A stretch of DNA of 64,000 nt from Vibrio chagasii (GTDB lineage: Bacteria; Pseudomonadota; Gammaproteobacteria; Enterobacterales; Vibrionaceae). Below are positions 34,107-43,493 of the stretch, piece by piece (the stretch's first letter is position 1; every line of letters starts with the position of its first letter). The translations under genes were made by a program, and so were the position numbers. The notes beneath the pieces were generated by a model. That model saw only the letters and a list, made by a program, of their open reading frames with translations. It searched no databases and had not been told where the DNA came from. The DNA is taken from assembly GCA_041879415.1 (NCBI GenBank), contig CP090852.1:992001-1056000 (forward strand). Reading direction: 5' to 3'.

Positions 34107-35012
34107 ATGAAAACACTCACCATACTTGATGGCGGCATGGGCCGAGAACTCAAAGAGATTGGCGCACCGTTCTCACAGCCTCTTTGGAGCGCTCAAGCTC
34201 TGATTGAAGCCCCAGATTTTGTTAGCCAAGCGCACCAAAACTTTGTCGATGCAGGCGCTGAAATCATAATTACCAACAGCTATGCGTGTGTGCCTTTTCA
34301 TTTGGGTGAAGAACTGTTTGCACAAAGAGGATTTGAGCTAGCTGCGCTGTCTGGCGAATTAGCTAAAGCAGTTGCTGACCAAGCACCTCAAGCGGTCAAA
34401 GTGGCAGGCTCTATTCCACCACCATTTGGTAGCTACCGACCTGACTTATTCAAAGTCGAAGAAGCGGCATCAATCATTCAAACCCTCTACGATGCACAAG
34501 AACCAAATATCGATCTGTGGTTGGTAGAAACCCTATGCAGCGTACAAGAGTTTGAATCCATTCATGGGGTACTCAAGCAATCAACGAAACCGTGCTATTA
34601 CGCCTTTAGCTTAGAAGATACCAAAGGCGACTCTGCATCTATTCGTTCTGGTGAGAGCGTAAAAGAAGCCGTCAAACTGGTTTGTCAGTCTAACGCGACA
34701 GGCATCATGTTTAACTGTTCAATACCGGAAGTGATGGATCAAGCGATTATCGATACCAAACAGGTAATGGATGAGTTAGGCCAAGATCTAGAAATCGGTG
34801 TCTATGCAAATAACTTTGCGCCGATCAGCAGCGAACATGAAGCGAATGACATGCTTCAAGAAATGCGCGAGTTAGATGGCCAAGGTTACTTAACCTATAC
34901 AAAACGCTGGCATGCCCTCGGCGCTAATATTATTGGTGGGTGTTGCGGCATAGGACCAAAACATATTAAAGCCCTAGCGGATTGGAAACTTGGGGTCATT
35001 GAAGAAAAGTAG
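34107..35012 (+). CDS. mmuM: Homocysteine S-methyltransferase
   Basis: This 301-residue enzyme of the MmuM/BHMT family methylates homocysteine to methionine using S-methylmethionine or a betaine-type donor, with a zinc-bound thiolate. Expected zinc ligands are visible: Cys279 and Cys280 in GGCCGIGPKHI, and Cys in MFNCS near 205. The N-terminus is ILDGGMGRELKEIGA. The ATG at 34107 follows a TTG that extends the frame by two codons. No S-methylmethionine permease is adjacent, so the donor remains open. Confidence 0.88.
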   Translation: MKTLTILDGGMGRELKEIGAPFSQPLWSAQALIEAPDFVSQAHQNFVDAGAEIIITNSYACVPFHLGEELFAQRGFELAALSGELAKAVADQAPQAVKVAGSIPPPFGSYRPDLFKVEEAASIIQTLYDAQEPNIDLWLVETLCSVQEFESIHGVLKQSTKPCYYAFSLEDTKGDSASIRSGESVKEAVKLVCQSNATGIMFNCSIPEVMDQAIIDTKQVMDELGQDLEIGVYANNFAPISSEHEANDMLQEMRELDGQGYLTYTKRWHALGANIIGGCCGIGPKHIKALADWKLGVIEEK

Positions 35013-35085
35013 TTTGGGCTCAATGGCAAGATAAGCGCCCTGTTAGTTGTATTCCAATACAGGGCGAAGTCCACATATAAGGTGT

Positions 35086-36045
35086 TTAAAGGTCATCTAT
35101 CGATTCTAGTGACATTATGCGCCTATGGTCTGATGACTCAAAAAACGATTCTCTCAACCTAGCGATCTCATACTCTTTATCTATCGTGACACTGCTGTTT
35201 AAAATTTGGCGGCGCTGCTCCAAGTAGCGCTCAATTTTTTGATCTAACGCCAATTCTCGTTGCTCTAATTCCACCATTCTTTGTGCTGCTTCGGTACCAA
35301 TTAACGTCTCGTAAGCGATGTAGCGTTGCTGCTCATCTTCGTAGTTCGCAACCTGATTCAATTGCGCAGAAATAAGATCGTCTTGGTAAACACGACGGAT
35401 CTCTTCTGGCATTTCATCCAACTCTTCGTTAAGTAAGTAATTGTAATCATTGTTCGAGACGGCAATATCTTTGAGAGACATTTTCTTAATGGTTACTTGA
35501 CGATGGAGGTTTTCATCGCTGAACAGTAGTGCCTGTTCCTCTATGCTAAAGAGTGAGAGCTGATGTTCAAGCAGCTCATTATCGATTCGAATCAAATCAT
35601 CAAGGCTCAACGCCTGTTCAACCTCAATTGACATCAATAACTCTTTATATAGCAGATATTGCTCAAACAGATCGTAGTGCTCAGGGCGATAGCGTTCATG
35701 GTTTCTTGTCATGAATTCTTTAACCCTTGTTTTTAACTGTTCGATATCCATCGTCGAGTCATCAAACCCTGACAGAAAATAATCAAACGTATCACGCAAT
35801 GATGCTTGGTCGATTTCCGTATCCTGTTGGGAAGGTGCTTGAAGCTCAGGCTCTTTCAAAGAAACTTTGGGCTTTGCAAACTTTTCAACTTGTTCACTCT
35901 CCTGCGGCATTTCTGCTGACGCAAGAGGCTCTTCAAATACGACTGGTAAACTTTGCGTCTGGTGTGAGCGGGGAACAGGCGTTTTAAAATAGGCTACGCT
36001 AGCAGCCACAGCAATCACAGTGATAACTAGAATAGCCTTATTCAT
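35086..36045 (-). CDS. lifO: Lipase-specific foldase (lipase chaperone)
   Basis: This 319-residue membrane-anchored steric chaperone helps a secreted lipase fold in the periplasm. An N-terminal transmembrane anchor (about 4-20) and a proline-rich variable linker precede a highly helical domain. The signature RxxFDY motif is RDTFDY (84-89) followed by FLSGFDD. It begins 2 bp after the lipase stop, so the two are translated from one message. The neighbour is its client. Confidence 0.9.
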   Translation of the reverse strand: MNKAILVITVIAVAASVAYFKTPVPRSHQTQSLPVVFEEPLASAEMPQESEQVEKFAKPKVSLKEPELQAPSQQDTEIDQASLRDTFDYFLSGFDDSTMDIEQLKTRVKEFMTRNHERYRPEHYDLFEQYLLYKELLMSIEVEQALSLDDLIRIDNELLEHQLSLFSIEEQALLFSDENLHRQVTIKKMSLKDIAVSNNDYNYLLNEELDEMPEEIRRVYQDDLISAQLNQVANYEDEQQRYIAYETLIGTEAAQRMVELEQRELALDQKIERYLEQRRQILNSSVTIDKEYEIARLRESFFESSDHRRIMSLESIDDL

Positions 36046-36047
36046 GT

Positions 36048-37019
36048 TTATAAGCCCTGCAGTTTTAAGCGGTTCGCATGCTGTCGATAAATGCTTGGAA
36101 CAGATAAAAACAGTGCCGTATGCCCTAGAACTTGGTTAATTTCGTCCACATGGTTCATTCGATAACTATCGTTAATCACTTTACCTAAGTGTGTGCTGCA
36201 AACACCAACCATTCCATCATTCTCTTCGCCACCCAAGATTGAAGAACCAAAAGCCAATAGGCTCACTGCTTTCAGCGGTCCATCAACAAGCGCATCTTTC
36301 GGGCTGGTCAGTAATCGGTTACCACTCCATGAGTAGTAGTAAACATCGTGCTCGATGTTGTTTACCTTCGTAGTAACAACAGGCGCACCTTGACCGCATT
36401 CTGTTGTTGGTACACCTTCTGGGTATTTCTTGTTGAATGCCAACGACTCATGCGTAGTCAGTGCTTTTAACGCACCAGTAGCATCAACCGGTAAAGTAGA
36501 ACCACTCGATAGGTATTGAGTTATTTTCGAAAGATACCCAATGATATTTGCGCCAGCGCTATTTACTAAGGTGCCATCGGGAGCGACGGTATAGAAAAGG
36601 TCAGCAAACTTGGAGCCTTTATTTACTCCACCAATACTCGTCACAGAGGCCACGAGCTCAGGGGCAACCGACGCGACATAGCGGGAAGTCGGTCCGCCGT
36701 GGCTATGCCCAACCAAGTTAACTTTTTTAGCTCCTGTTCGAGCAAGGTACTGTTTCACCTGCTTTAAAAGCTGCTCACCGCGAACCTCGGTGGTATTTGC
36801 TGAGGAGACTTGTGCAGTGAATACTTTGGCTCCATCTTTACGCAAGGTTTGAGCTATCTGATAAAAATAGTCATAACCTTGAATGTCATCGAAGCCTAAA
36901 AAGCCATGAACTAATACGATTGGGTATTGTGTCTCAGTGTATCCTTTACTCGGTGCAGCACTAACCAAGTGACTAAAGATAGCCGTAAACATCATTACGA
37001 TGCTTATCATGTGTTTCAT
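36048..37019 (-). CDS. lip: Secreted triacylglycerol lipase (family I)
   Basis: This 323-residue alpha/beta-hydrolase has a signal peptide (cleavage after SHLVSA, about residue 21). The nucleophile Ser106 is in GHSHGG. The oxyanion-hole region is VHGFLGFDD, and the remaining triad residues are probably Asp268 (NDGM) and His290 (NHVDE). Cys208 and Cys274 can form the conserved disulfide. Family I.1/I.2 lipases are exported by Sec, folded by Lif and secreted by the type II system. No type II genes are here. It digests triglycerides outside the cell. Confidence 0.92.
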   Translation of the reverse strand: MKHMISIVMMFTAIFSHLVSAAPSKGYTETQYPIVLVHGFLGFDDIQGYDYFYQIAQTLRKDGAKVFTAQVSSANTTEVRGEQLLKQVKQYLARTGAKKVNLVGHSHGGPTSRYVASVAPELVASVTSIGGVNKGSKFADLFYTVAPDGTLVNSAGANIIGYLSKITQYLSSGSTLPVDATGALKALTTHESLAFNKKYPEGVPTTECGQGAPVVTTKVNNIEHDVYYYSWSGNRLLTSPKDALVDGPLKAVSLLAFGSSILGGEENDGMVGVCSTHLGKVINDSYRMNHVDEINQVLGHTALFLSVPSIYRQHANRLKLQGL

Positions 37020-37245
37020 TATTATTATCCTTAATTGACTCTACATAAATGAACTTACTTTCAATGTCCATTGGAGCATATCAATCAAAGAGAAAGGGTA
37101 AGTGGGAGTAATGGATTGTAAGAAGCGTAAGTATTTCAATGAGTTGAATTAGTGATGTAAACCCTGAACAAATCGAAGCAAGTGTTCTCTATTTGTATGT
37201 GAGCCCACTGAGTACACTGGAACAAAACAACGATTGGAGTAAGTG

Positions 37246-38256
37246 ATGAGTGACACGCAACGTAAAATTAAATGGGGTATCGCAGGGCTCGGCAATATCG
37301 CGAATAGATTCGCAACAGCGCTAACAGAGCACTGCTCATTTGGCGAACTCTACGCGGTGTCAGCACGCGACCAATCAAGAGCGGCTCTTTTTGCTAATAA
37401 GTTTGATTGCAATAAAGCTTATGGTTCTTATGAAGCCATGGCTCAAGATCCTGATGTTGAAGCGGTATACATTGCCACGGTCCACCCTTATCACAAACCT
37501 CTAGCCAAACTATTTCTGAGCCACAACAAGCACGTATTGGTAGAAAAACCAGCCTTTACCAACCTTGGTGATTGGTTAGAAATGAAAGCCCTAGCTAGCC
37601 AACATGGTGTGATGTTGCTAGAGGCAATGAAGACCGTCGTATTCCCAGCTTATCGCGAGCTTACAACATTTTTAACCAGTAACCAGATTAAGCTTGATTC
37701 GATAGAAGCCAGCTTTGGTAATGAACACGACTACAACCCTAACCTGTTTATCTTCAACCCGGATTTAGCCGGCGGGGCAACACTTGATGTTGGCGTGTAT
37801 GGTCTGTGGTTCTTCTACGATTTATGTCGCGCTCTTAGTATTACGCCTCCTCTACCTCAAGTCGAAATGTCGAGCCTCTATGAAGGTTCGAATGTAGATA
37901 CCGATTCGTGCTTCCAGTTCTCTGGAGAGATCAACGCGACCATATCGGCTTCAACGGTACGTAATCTGCCACGCGCAGCGCGATTAACGGGCCCAGATAT
38001 CACCATTACGATTAAAGAGAAGTGGTGGAACCCAGCCCATATAACGGTGGAGTACAAACAAGAAACCTTCACCATCGAGCACCCCGTTCAAGGTAATGGG
38101 TTCGAGTATCAAATCGAGCACTTCTCGCAACTTGTATTAGAGGGAAAACTTGAGTCTGATATCCTAAGCTCAAAGATAAGTGCACAGGTTCTTGAAACCA
38201 TGGAAAAAGCGCTCGCTGATGCAGGCTACCAACACTTAACTCAACCTAACATTTAG
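37246..38256 (+). CDS. Gfo/Idh/MocA-family oxidoreductase
   Basis: This 336-residue NAD(P)-dependent dehydrogenase has an N-terminal Rossmann domain (GIAGLGNIANRFA near 9-21), the lysine motif VEKPAFTN and a C-terminal Gfo/Idh/MocA beta-sheet domain. Substrates in this family are sugars, cyclitols or their derivatives, but the specific one cannot be told. It ends ten bases before the start of the SgrR-like regulator, and the regulator's Shine-Dalgarno overlaps this gene's stop codon, so the two are translationally coupled. GGAG precedes the ATG; a GTG three bases earlier is possible. Confidence 0.85.
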   Translation: MSDTQRKIKWGIAGLGNIANRFATALTEHCSFGELYAVSARDQSRAALFANKFDCNKAYGSYEAMAQDPDVEAVYIATVHPYHKPLAKLFLSHNKHVLVEKPAFTNLGDWLEMKALASQHGVMLLEAMKTVVFPAYRELTTFLTSNQIKLDSIEASFGNEHDYNPNLFIFNPDLAGGATLDVGVYGLWFFYDLCRALSITPPLPQVEMSSLYEGSNVDTDSCFQFSGEINATISASTVRNLPRAARLTGPDITITIKEKWWNPAHITVEYKQETFTIEHPVQGNGFEYQIEHFSQLVLEGKLESDILSSKISAQVLETMEKALADAGYQHLTQPNI

Positions 38257-38265
38257 GAATTCGAA

Positions 38266-39771
38266 TTGGGCAACCTAAAGCGCAAGCTTGAACTGTACGA
38301 AAAGATATTTCAGGCTTTTGGGCCTGGAGTATCACGCTGCCAAGTCAATCAAATCGCAACGCTTCTACATGTGAGTGAGCGTCATGTTCAAACTCTACTC
38401 AAAGCAATGACAGCACAAGGCTGGATTGAGTGGCAAGCCAGTTCAGGACGCAATAAAAAGGCACAACTCACGTGTCTGATTGAACCGATGGAAGCGTGCT
38501 ACCAATACGCACAAAGCCAAGCAGACTCCGGCAATATCGAGCAGGTCTTCAGCACCTTAAGCTTTAATGGACGCAATGCTGGTACAGAGCTGCAAGCCTT
38601 TCTAAACAGCACGAATCAATCGGCGCAGAGCGTCGCGTACATCCCCTTCCACCGTGAATTAGAAGCGCTTCACCCTCAGCGTGTACTGAGACGCACCGAG
38701 CGTTTCTTAGTGATGCAGATTTGCCAGCGTCTCACCTCTGTACAACAAGGCAAATTATGTGGCGACTTGGCTTATCATTGGCAACCCAATGAAGATGCAA
38801 CGATCTGGCGTTTCCAAATTCGCAATGGTGTTCAATTCCACAACGGCCGAACACTGGAAGCTCAAGACATTGCACACTGTCTGACTTTGCTCTCTTCAAA
38901 CAAGTTATGGCATCGCTGCTATCAACATATTGCTGAAGTCTCTGAGTCTTCAGGCAACATCATCACAATAAAACTCAGTAAGACGGATTGGCATCTACCC
39001 CGCTTGCTTGCTAGAGCCGAAGCATCGATTTTTGAACCTAATTCTGTCGAGAGGTTGGTCGGTTCTGGCCCATTCTCATTAGCGATCTTCTCAAACAAGA
39101 TGCTCAGACTGAACCGCAATGATGCGTATTCAAGTCAGGTTCCGATCCTAAATCGAGTCGAATTATGGGTTTACCCAGAGTGGGCAGAGAGTAAAGCGTG
39201 TGCTCAAAATCAGGTGTGCGTAAAAATGCCTGAGAAGACACTCAAAGTTGGCGAATACAGCAGTGCACATGCGCGAGCTCACGGCTCTACTTTTTTCCAA
39301 ATTCAAAATCCAGAGTTGTCTTCTCCCAACCGAATATTCACCGTTGAAGACACCTCGGAATGCCAAGCCTTTTTCAAGCAATCTTCAGTGCCTGGTGAGA
39401 CTAAACTCACCGTAGAGTATGGCGATTTTTCAACGATAAGAGACGTTGCTTTATGCAGCATTATCGATGAAAACCACTCATTCTCTTCTTGGTTAGGCTT
39501 CTTCACCCGCTTCCCTTTCGAAGATCTGTCACTACCCGTTGAGATGCTCGCAAACATCGAGCAGGCTTTAATCTCAATTCAATGCGAACCAGACTTTGAG
39601 CAAGCCGCCAAAACGCTCTTGAAACTCAAATGCTGGCTATACAAGACTGAAGTATTGGTTGAGCTTAAGCAAGAGGCATTCAATCTTGAGGTATCTGAAA
39701 AAATACACGGAGCACGAGTAAATGGATTCGGTTGGTGTGACCTCGATAAGTTGTGGATTAGCCATATTTGA
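38266..39771 (+). CDS. SgrR-like regulator (HTH + solute-binding protein domain)
   Basis: This 501-residue protein has an N-terminal winged-helix domain (about 15-60) fused to an extracellular-solute-binding-like domain of family 5, the SgrR architecture. It starts with TTG preceded by AGGA, which overlaps the preceding stop codon. Classic SgrR senses sugar-phosphate stress and activates a small RNA. Here the co-transcribed gene is a Gfo/Idh/MocA dehydrogenase and no SgrS-like RNA is visible, so a sugar-related role is likely but the effector is unknown. Frame and length are intact. Confidence 0.85.
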   Translation: MGNLKRKLELYEKIFQAFGPGVSRCQVNQIATLLHVSERHVQTLLKAMTAQGWIEWQASSGRNKKAQLTCLIEPMEACYQYAQSQADSGNIEQVFSTLSFNGRNAGTELQAFLNSTNQSAQSVAYIPFHRELEALHPQRVLRRTERFLVMQICQRLTSVQQGKLCGDLAYHWQPNEDATIWRFQIRNGVQFHNGRTLEAQDIAHCLTLLSSNKLWHRCYQHIAEVSESSGNIITIKLSKTDWHLPRLLARAEASIFEPNSVERLVGSGPFSLAIFSNKMLRLNRNDAYSSQVPILNRVELWVYPEWAESKACAQNQVCVKMPEKTLKVGEYSSAHARAHGSTFFQIQNPELSSPNRIFTVEDTSECQAFFKQSSVPGETKLTVEYGDFSTIRDVALCSIIDENHSFSSWLGFFTRFPFEDLSLPVEMLANIEQALISIQCEPDFEQAAKTLLKLKCWLYKTEVLVELKQEAFNLEVSEKIHGARVNGFGWCDLDKLWISHI

Positions 39772-39905
39772 TTCTATCTTTAACAGAGATAAGTCATTCA
39801 ACACATAGACTTACCTTTAACACTCCTCTGCCATAAGCAAAGCGTGCGGGTGTTAAGTTACGATGAAACTAGGCTCAACCCTATAGAACCAGTAGAAGGT
39901 AAATC

Positions 39906-40304
39906 ATGAATCGACACCTAAAAGGCTCAATACTGCTCCTCAGTGCATTTTCTTTTGGCAGTATGGCAAGCACGACCTGCAACTCACTGACTGGCTGTGA
40001 GAAAAAGTTCTGTGAGATCGAGCATCAAATCGAACAAGCCAAGCAATACGATAATCAATACAAAGTCGAGCGACTCACAACGGCATTGAAAGCGGCAAAA
40101 GAAAACTGTAGCAACGAAGGTTTGAAAGACGACCTTCGTGAAAAAATCGAATCCAATGAGGAAGATTTGGCTGACTACCAAACCGACTTAGAAAAAGCCA
40201 AACAAGACAACAGATCGGACAAAATTAAAAAGTATCAGCGCAAGATAGAAAAAGAGCAGCGTAAAATTAACGACTTAAAGCAAGAACTGTCTGAAATCCC
40301 TTAA
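39906..40304 (+). CDS. DUF1090 periplasmic coiled-coil protein (YqjC-like)
   Basis: This 132-residue exported protein has a signal peptide (residues 1-21, ending SMA) and then a cysteine-bearing segment (TCNSLTGCEKKFCEIEHQIEQAK) and a charged, lysine/glutamate-rich coiled coil to the end. This is the DUF1090/YqjC pattern. Function is unknown in the family. AGAAGGTAAATC precedes the ATG. It is monocistronic, between the SgrR-like gene and a terminator. Confidence 0.83.
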   Translation: MNRHLKGSILLLSAFSFGSMASTTCNSLTGCEKKFCEIEHQIEQAKQYDNQYKVERLTTALKAAKENCSNEGLKDDLREKIESNEEDLADYQTDLEKAKQDNRSDKIKKYQRKIEKEQRKINDLKQELSEIP

Positions 40305-40340
40305 ATCAAATTCACGCAGATCGTAGCAGCTTCAATAAAA

Positions 40341-40368
40341 AATGGTCTTACTCATTCGTAAGACCATT
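40341..40368 (-). terminator. Rho-independent terminator
   Basis: AATGGTCTTAC / GTAAGACCATT, an 11-bp perfect stem with a 6-nt loop, has TTTTTTATTG on the minus strand, downstream of the HDOD gene. It may also serve the convergent DUF1090 gene. Confidence 0.85.
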
Positions 40369-40407
40369 CGTAAAAGATCGCTATAAGTCAGCATCAACGC
40401 CAATGGC

Positions 40408-41520
40408 TTATCCAGCCAACGCGACCACAGATTCTTTATAGATGCGATTAGCCACCTTGTAGGCTGCGGGCGACGTCAGTCTCTCCTTACATCGGCTCTT
40501 AAATTGCTCGATATCGATCGCCTGAGCATCCAATAAATACGTCAACTCACTCAAAGAGTTAGCCTCAAACACAGCTTGGCCAAGCGGTGTGCATGCGTAG
40601 CGGCTCGACTCTTGATAGCCAATAGCTGTCAGTACCGGTTCCGGTAACTCCCAGAACTTAGCAATGGTATAGGTGAGGCGAATAGAGTAACTGTTGATCA
40701 AACGCTTCAACGCCAATGAGTTAGGCGGGACAGAAGGGTCAACATGCTTGAAAGCCTCCACCATCATTTGGAAAATGATCATCTTACCTAAGTTACGGAT
40801 CAGCCCAATAAAATAGGCGCTAGCCTGATCTTCTTGAGATGGCGACTCTTTCATTAACTCCTTTGAAAAAGAAGCTGTTTGGATGCTGTGGTTCCAAATT
40901 TTCTCACCGAAATGGCGCCAATAGATATTGTTGCCCGGGGTAAAATTCTTCATGTACGAATTCACTACACCCTCTACCAAACCTTGCGAACCCATATTTA
41001 AGAATGCGGTTTTTAGATCGGTTACCTGTTTTTCACTGCGTTTGTAGTATGCGCTGTTCGCTAATTTAATCACATCCGCTGCCATGCTCGGCTCTCGCTC
41101 AATCACCTTAAGCAGAGCATCGACATCAAACTCATCACTCTGTAGTTCACCCATTAATGTCGTAACAGAAGCAGGCATCACAGGCAATTCATTGAGAAGC
41201 GCTTTAGGAGAACGAATTAAACGTTCAACTTGGCAGGCAACAAAGTCGCTAAATGGATCAGATTCCGTTCGTAGACGTGACTCTCCAAACAGATAATCAA
41301 GAAATTCTCCATCGTGAAGGCTCATCGCTTTATCGACGATTAATGATGATGGTTGATTTGACGAAGGCGGAACAAAGATTGAAGGCTTAACAGTCGTTTG
41401 CTCCAGAGAGCTGTCTTGATCAGAAACGACTTTTTGAGAGGCACTTTGTGAGGAAGTGAATTGCTTACCTTGCTTGGAAGCGAAAGGGGAAAATAGTGCC
41501 TGTAATACCCTTTTAAACAT
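40408..41520 (-). CDS. HDOD-domain signalling protein
   Basis: This 370-residue protein has an unstructured Ser/Gln-rich N-terminus (about 1-60) and an HDOD domain (about 110-310) related to HD phosphohydrolases but without a full HD catalytic pair. Recognisable segments are LPVMPASVTTLMGELQ, MAADVIKLANSAYY and GLIRNLGKM. Family members scaffold signalling or motility regulation, often with c-di-GMP enzymes, but none is adjacent. AGGAG precedes the ATG at 41520. Function beyond the domain is unknown. Confidence 0.85.
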   Translation of the reverse strand: MFKRVLQALFSPFASKQGKQFTSSQSASQKVVSDQDSSLEQTTVKPSIFVPPSSNQPSSLIVDKAMSLHDGEFLDYLFGESRLRTESDPFSDFVACQVERLIRSPKALLNELPVMPASVTTLMGELQSDEFDVDALLKVIEREPSMAADVIKLANSAYYKRSEKQVTDLKTAFLNMGSQGLVEGVVNSYMKNFTPGNNIYWRHFGEKIWNHSIQTASFSKELMKESPSQEDQASAYFIGLIRNLGKMIIFQMMVEAFKHVDPSVPPNSLALKRLINSYSIRLTYTIAKFWELPEPVLTAIGYQESSRYACTPLGQAVFEANSLSELTYLLDAQAIDIEQFKSRCKERLTSPAAYKVANRIYKESVVALAG

Positions 41521-41693
41521 CAATACGGCTCCTAGATGAATACAACATAAATCGGGATATATAACGGCGGTGATTATCGCACAGGTGACTCATAAACCAA
41601 ACAGTGATAAATGAATCATTAATTTTTTAGCTGTATATAATCTATTACTCATCAAGCGGTTAAAGCAAAATGATACATCTCCTAAAAACAAAA

Positions 41694-41722
41694 AGAGCGA
41701 GCTAATAGCACTTGCTCGCTCT
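41694..41722 (-). terminator. Rho-independent terminator
   Basis: AGAGCGAGC / GCTCGCTCT, a 9-bp stem with an 11-nt loop and TTTTTGTTTTT on the minus strand, 31 bp after the alcohol dehydrogenase stop. Confidence 0.82.
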
Positions 41723-41752
41723 CTCATATATTGGAAACATGAGCTAATTAAA

Positions 41753-42808
41753 CTAGCGCTCGGCGACTTCCAATACGATCTTACCAACGTGCTTTTTCTT
41801 CAAAAATTCATCTTGTGCTGTATGGATATCGGCAAGCGGGAAAGACTGCGCAACAATCGGCTTAATCTGCTGTTTTTCAATGCGGTTAACCAAGTTTTGG
41901 AACACTTGCGGCTCCAACACCGTGCAACCAAAAAAGCTCAAATCTTTTAGATACAGAGTACGAACATCAAGCTGAACCATCGCACCACCAATTGCACCAG
42001 ACACGGCATAACGACCATGCGGCTTTAAGACGTCAAGAAACTCTGGCCATTTGTCACCCGCCACTAAATCAATCACAACGTTAACGCTGCTTTCGCCCAA
42101 CGTTTCGACTAAATCAGCATCACGAGCAATGACCTCATCGGCACCTAGCTCTAGCAACTGCTGGTTTTTACTTGGGCTAGTAATCGCAATCACATGTGCG
42201 CCACGAGCTTTTGCCAATTGAATCGCCGCAGAGCCGACACCGCCTGATGCACCAGAGATCAACACGCGATCGCCTTCAGTTACATTAGCTCGAGTCAGCA
42301 TGTTTTCTGCTGTCGAGTAAGAACATGGAAAAGACGCCAGCTCAACATCCGACATACTACTGTCCACCGCATAAGCGTGCTTTGCTGCGACTTTAGTGTA
42401 TTCAGCAAAACCGCCATCACACTCAGAACCGAAATACCATGGTTGTCGCAGATCTCGTCCATACACTTCCGTTAAACAAGGTTCGATAAGAACACGCTCA
42501 CCAATACGATCTGAAGAGACTTCCTCTCCGACTGCTACGATGAAACCGCACACATCAGCACCTTGGATACGAGGATACTTTAGCGCTTCACCCGACCAAC
42601 TGGCATCGTTTGAATCATCGCTTTTTGAGTACCAACCGATTCGTGTGTTGATATCCGTATTGTTAACGCCTGCCGCCATCACTTTGATCAGCACTTCATT
42701 AGGTTCGATTTGAGGGACAGCGATATCTTCGCGGTAGCCAAGCATTTCCGCTCCGCCATGACCCAACATCTCTACGCCTTTCATCATTTTCGGTATTTCG
42801 AATTTCAT
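41753..42808 (-). CDS. Zinc-type alcohol dehydrogenase-like oxidoreductase
   Basis: This 351-residue medium-chain dehydrogenase has an N-terminal catalytic GroES-like fold and a Rossmann domain (ISGASGGVGSAAIQLAKARG). An intact catalytic zinc site is unlikely, since the usual GHE is GAD. It starts with ATG at 42808 after GAGGAAACACG; a longer frame from 42880 runs back into the TetR gene. Start and TetR stop overlap by four bases, so it is the second gene of a TetR-led operon and probably detoxifies an electrophile, quinone or aldehyde sensed by the regulator. Confidence 0.87.
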   Translation of the reverse strand: MKFEIPKMMKGVEMLGHGGAEMLGYREDIAVPQIEPNEVLIKVMAAGVNNTDINTRIGWYSKSDDSNDASWSGEALKYPRIQGADVCGFIVAVGEEVSSDRIGERVLIEPCLTEVYGRDLRQPWYFGSECDGGFAEYTKVAAKHAYAVDSSMSDVELASFPCSYSTAENMLTRANVTEGDRVLISGASGGVGSAAIQLAKARGAHVIAITSPSKNQQLLELGADEVIARDADLVETLGESSVNVVIDLVAGDKWPEFLDVLKPHGRYAVSGAIGGAMVQLDVRTLYLKDLSFFGCTVLEPQVFQNLVNRIEKQQIKPIVAQSFPLADIHTAQDEFLKKKHVGKIVLEVAER

Positions 42809-43323
42809 CGTGTTTCCTCGAGTAATTTTGTCACCATATCCTGTGCCGATGCCACAGCTTCTTCGCCTAATACCGGCCACGCGCTTGATACGCCTTCATG
42901 AAGTAAAAACAGGGGCGTTGCGAGATCATCTCGCAGGCTCTGCTTGCCAATAAGCAGTCGAACCTGTTCTTTGTGTTGCGTAACGGCTTGGTTAATAAGC
43001 TCATTATCTGGGAACGCAGCAATCGCATTCATCGACATGCAGCCGTGTGGTGCATACTCTTCTAACCATTGTTGAAGCTTATTGAAAATATGAACGACAG
43101 CTTCTAAGCCAGCTTCAGGAGATGCTTCTAACAGGAAGTTCAGGTAGCGCTGATGTCGGTATTCCAATGCACCAACAATCATCGCTTCTTTTGAAGGGAA
43201 GTGTTTGTATAGGGTTCTTAGGCTAACATTACACGCCGTTTTCAGCTGCGCAACGCTCGGTTCCGCAAAGCCTTGTTGGCTAAATGCCACTTCAAGGCTT
43301 GCTGCAATCTGTTCTCTCAACAT
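42805..43323 (-). CDS. TetR-family regulator
   Basis: This 172-residue TetR protein has an N-terminal helix-turn-helix (PSVAQLKTACNVSLRTLYKHFPSKE, about 22-46) and a helical ligand domain. It is followed by, and overlaps by four bases, the alcohol dehydrogenase gene, so both are expressed from one promoter. Two copies of a TetR-type palindrome lie 28-70 bp upstream, indicating autorepression of the operon. It is shorter than typical TetR proteins but complete. Confidence 0.88.
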   Translation of the reverse strand: MLREQIAASLEVAFSQQGFAEPSVAQLKTACNVSLRTLYKHFPSKEAMIVGALEYRHQRYLNFLLEASPEAGLEAVVHIFNKLQQWLEEYAPHGCMSMNAIAAFPDNELINQAVTQHKEQVRLLIGKQSLRDDLATPLFLLHEGVSSAWPVLGEEAVASAQDMVTKLLEETR

Positions 43324-43350
43324 AGTGCTCTCTTACGTACCCGACAAAAG

Positions 43351-43393
43351 GTAGAATGATTGTTCTACTTACAGGGTAGAACGATCACTCTAC
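43351..43393 (-). promoter_or_regulatory. Twin TetR operators
   Basis: Two 18-bp sites with the same layout, GTAGAATGATTGTTCTAC (43351-43368) and GTAGAACGATCACTCTAC (43376-43393), have centres 25 bp apart, just upstream of the TetR-dehydrogenase operon. The second is extended to 22 bp by flanking GG/CC. The duplicated site suggests cooperative binding of two dimers. Confidence 0.78.
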
Positions 43394-43431
43394 CCATGTC
43401 AACTGACAACTTTACGAGCAAGAAAAATGAC

Positions 43432-43462
43432 AAATTCCGCACCTAAATAAGGTGCGGAGTTT
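43432..43462 (-). terminator. Rho-independent terminator
   Basis: AAATTCCGCACCT / AGGTGCGGAGTTT, a 13-bp stem with one G-U in RNA and a 5-nt loop; TTTGTCATTTTTC follows on the minus strand. It lies after the MFS transporter stop. Confidence 0.75.
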
Positions 43463-43493
43463 ATCAATATAGATCAGGGGTTTATTTCTTCGG

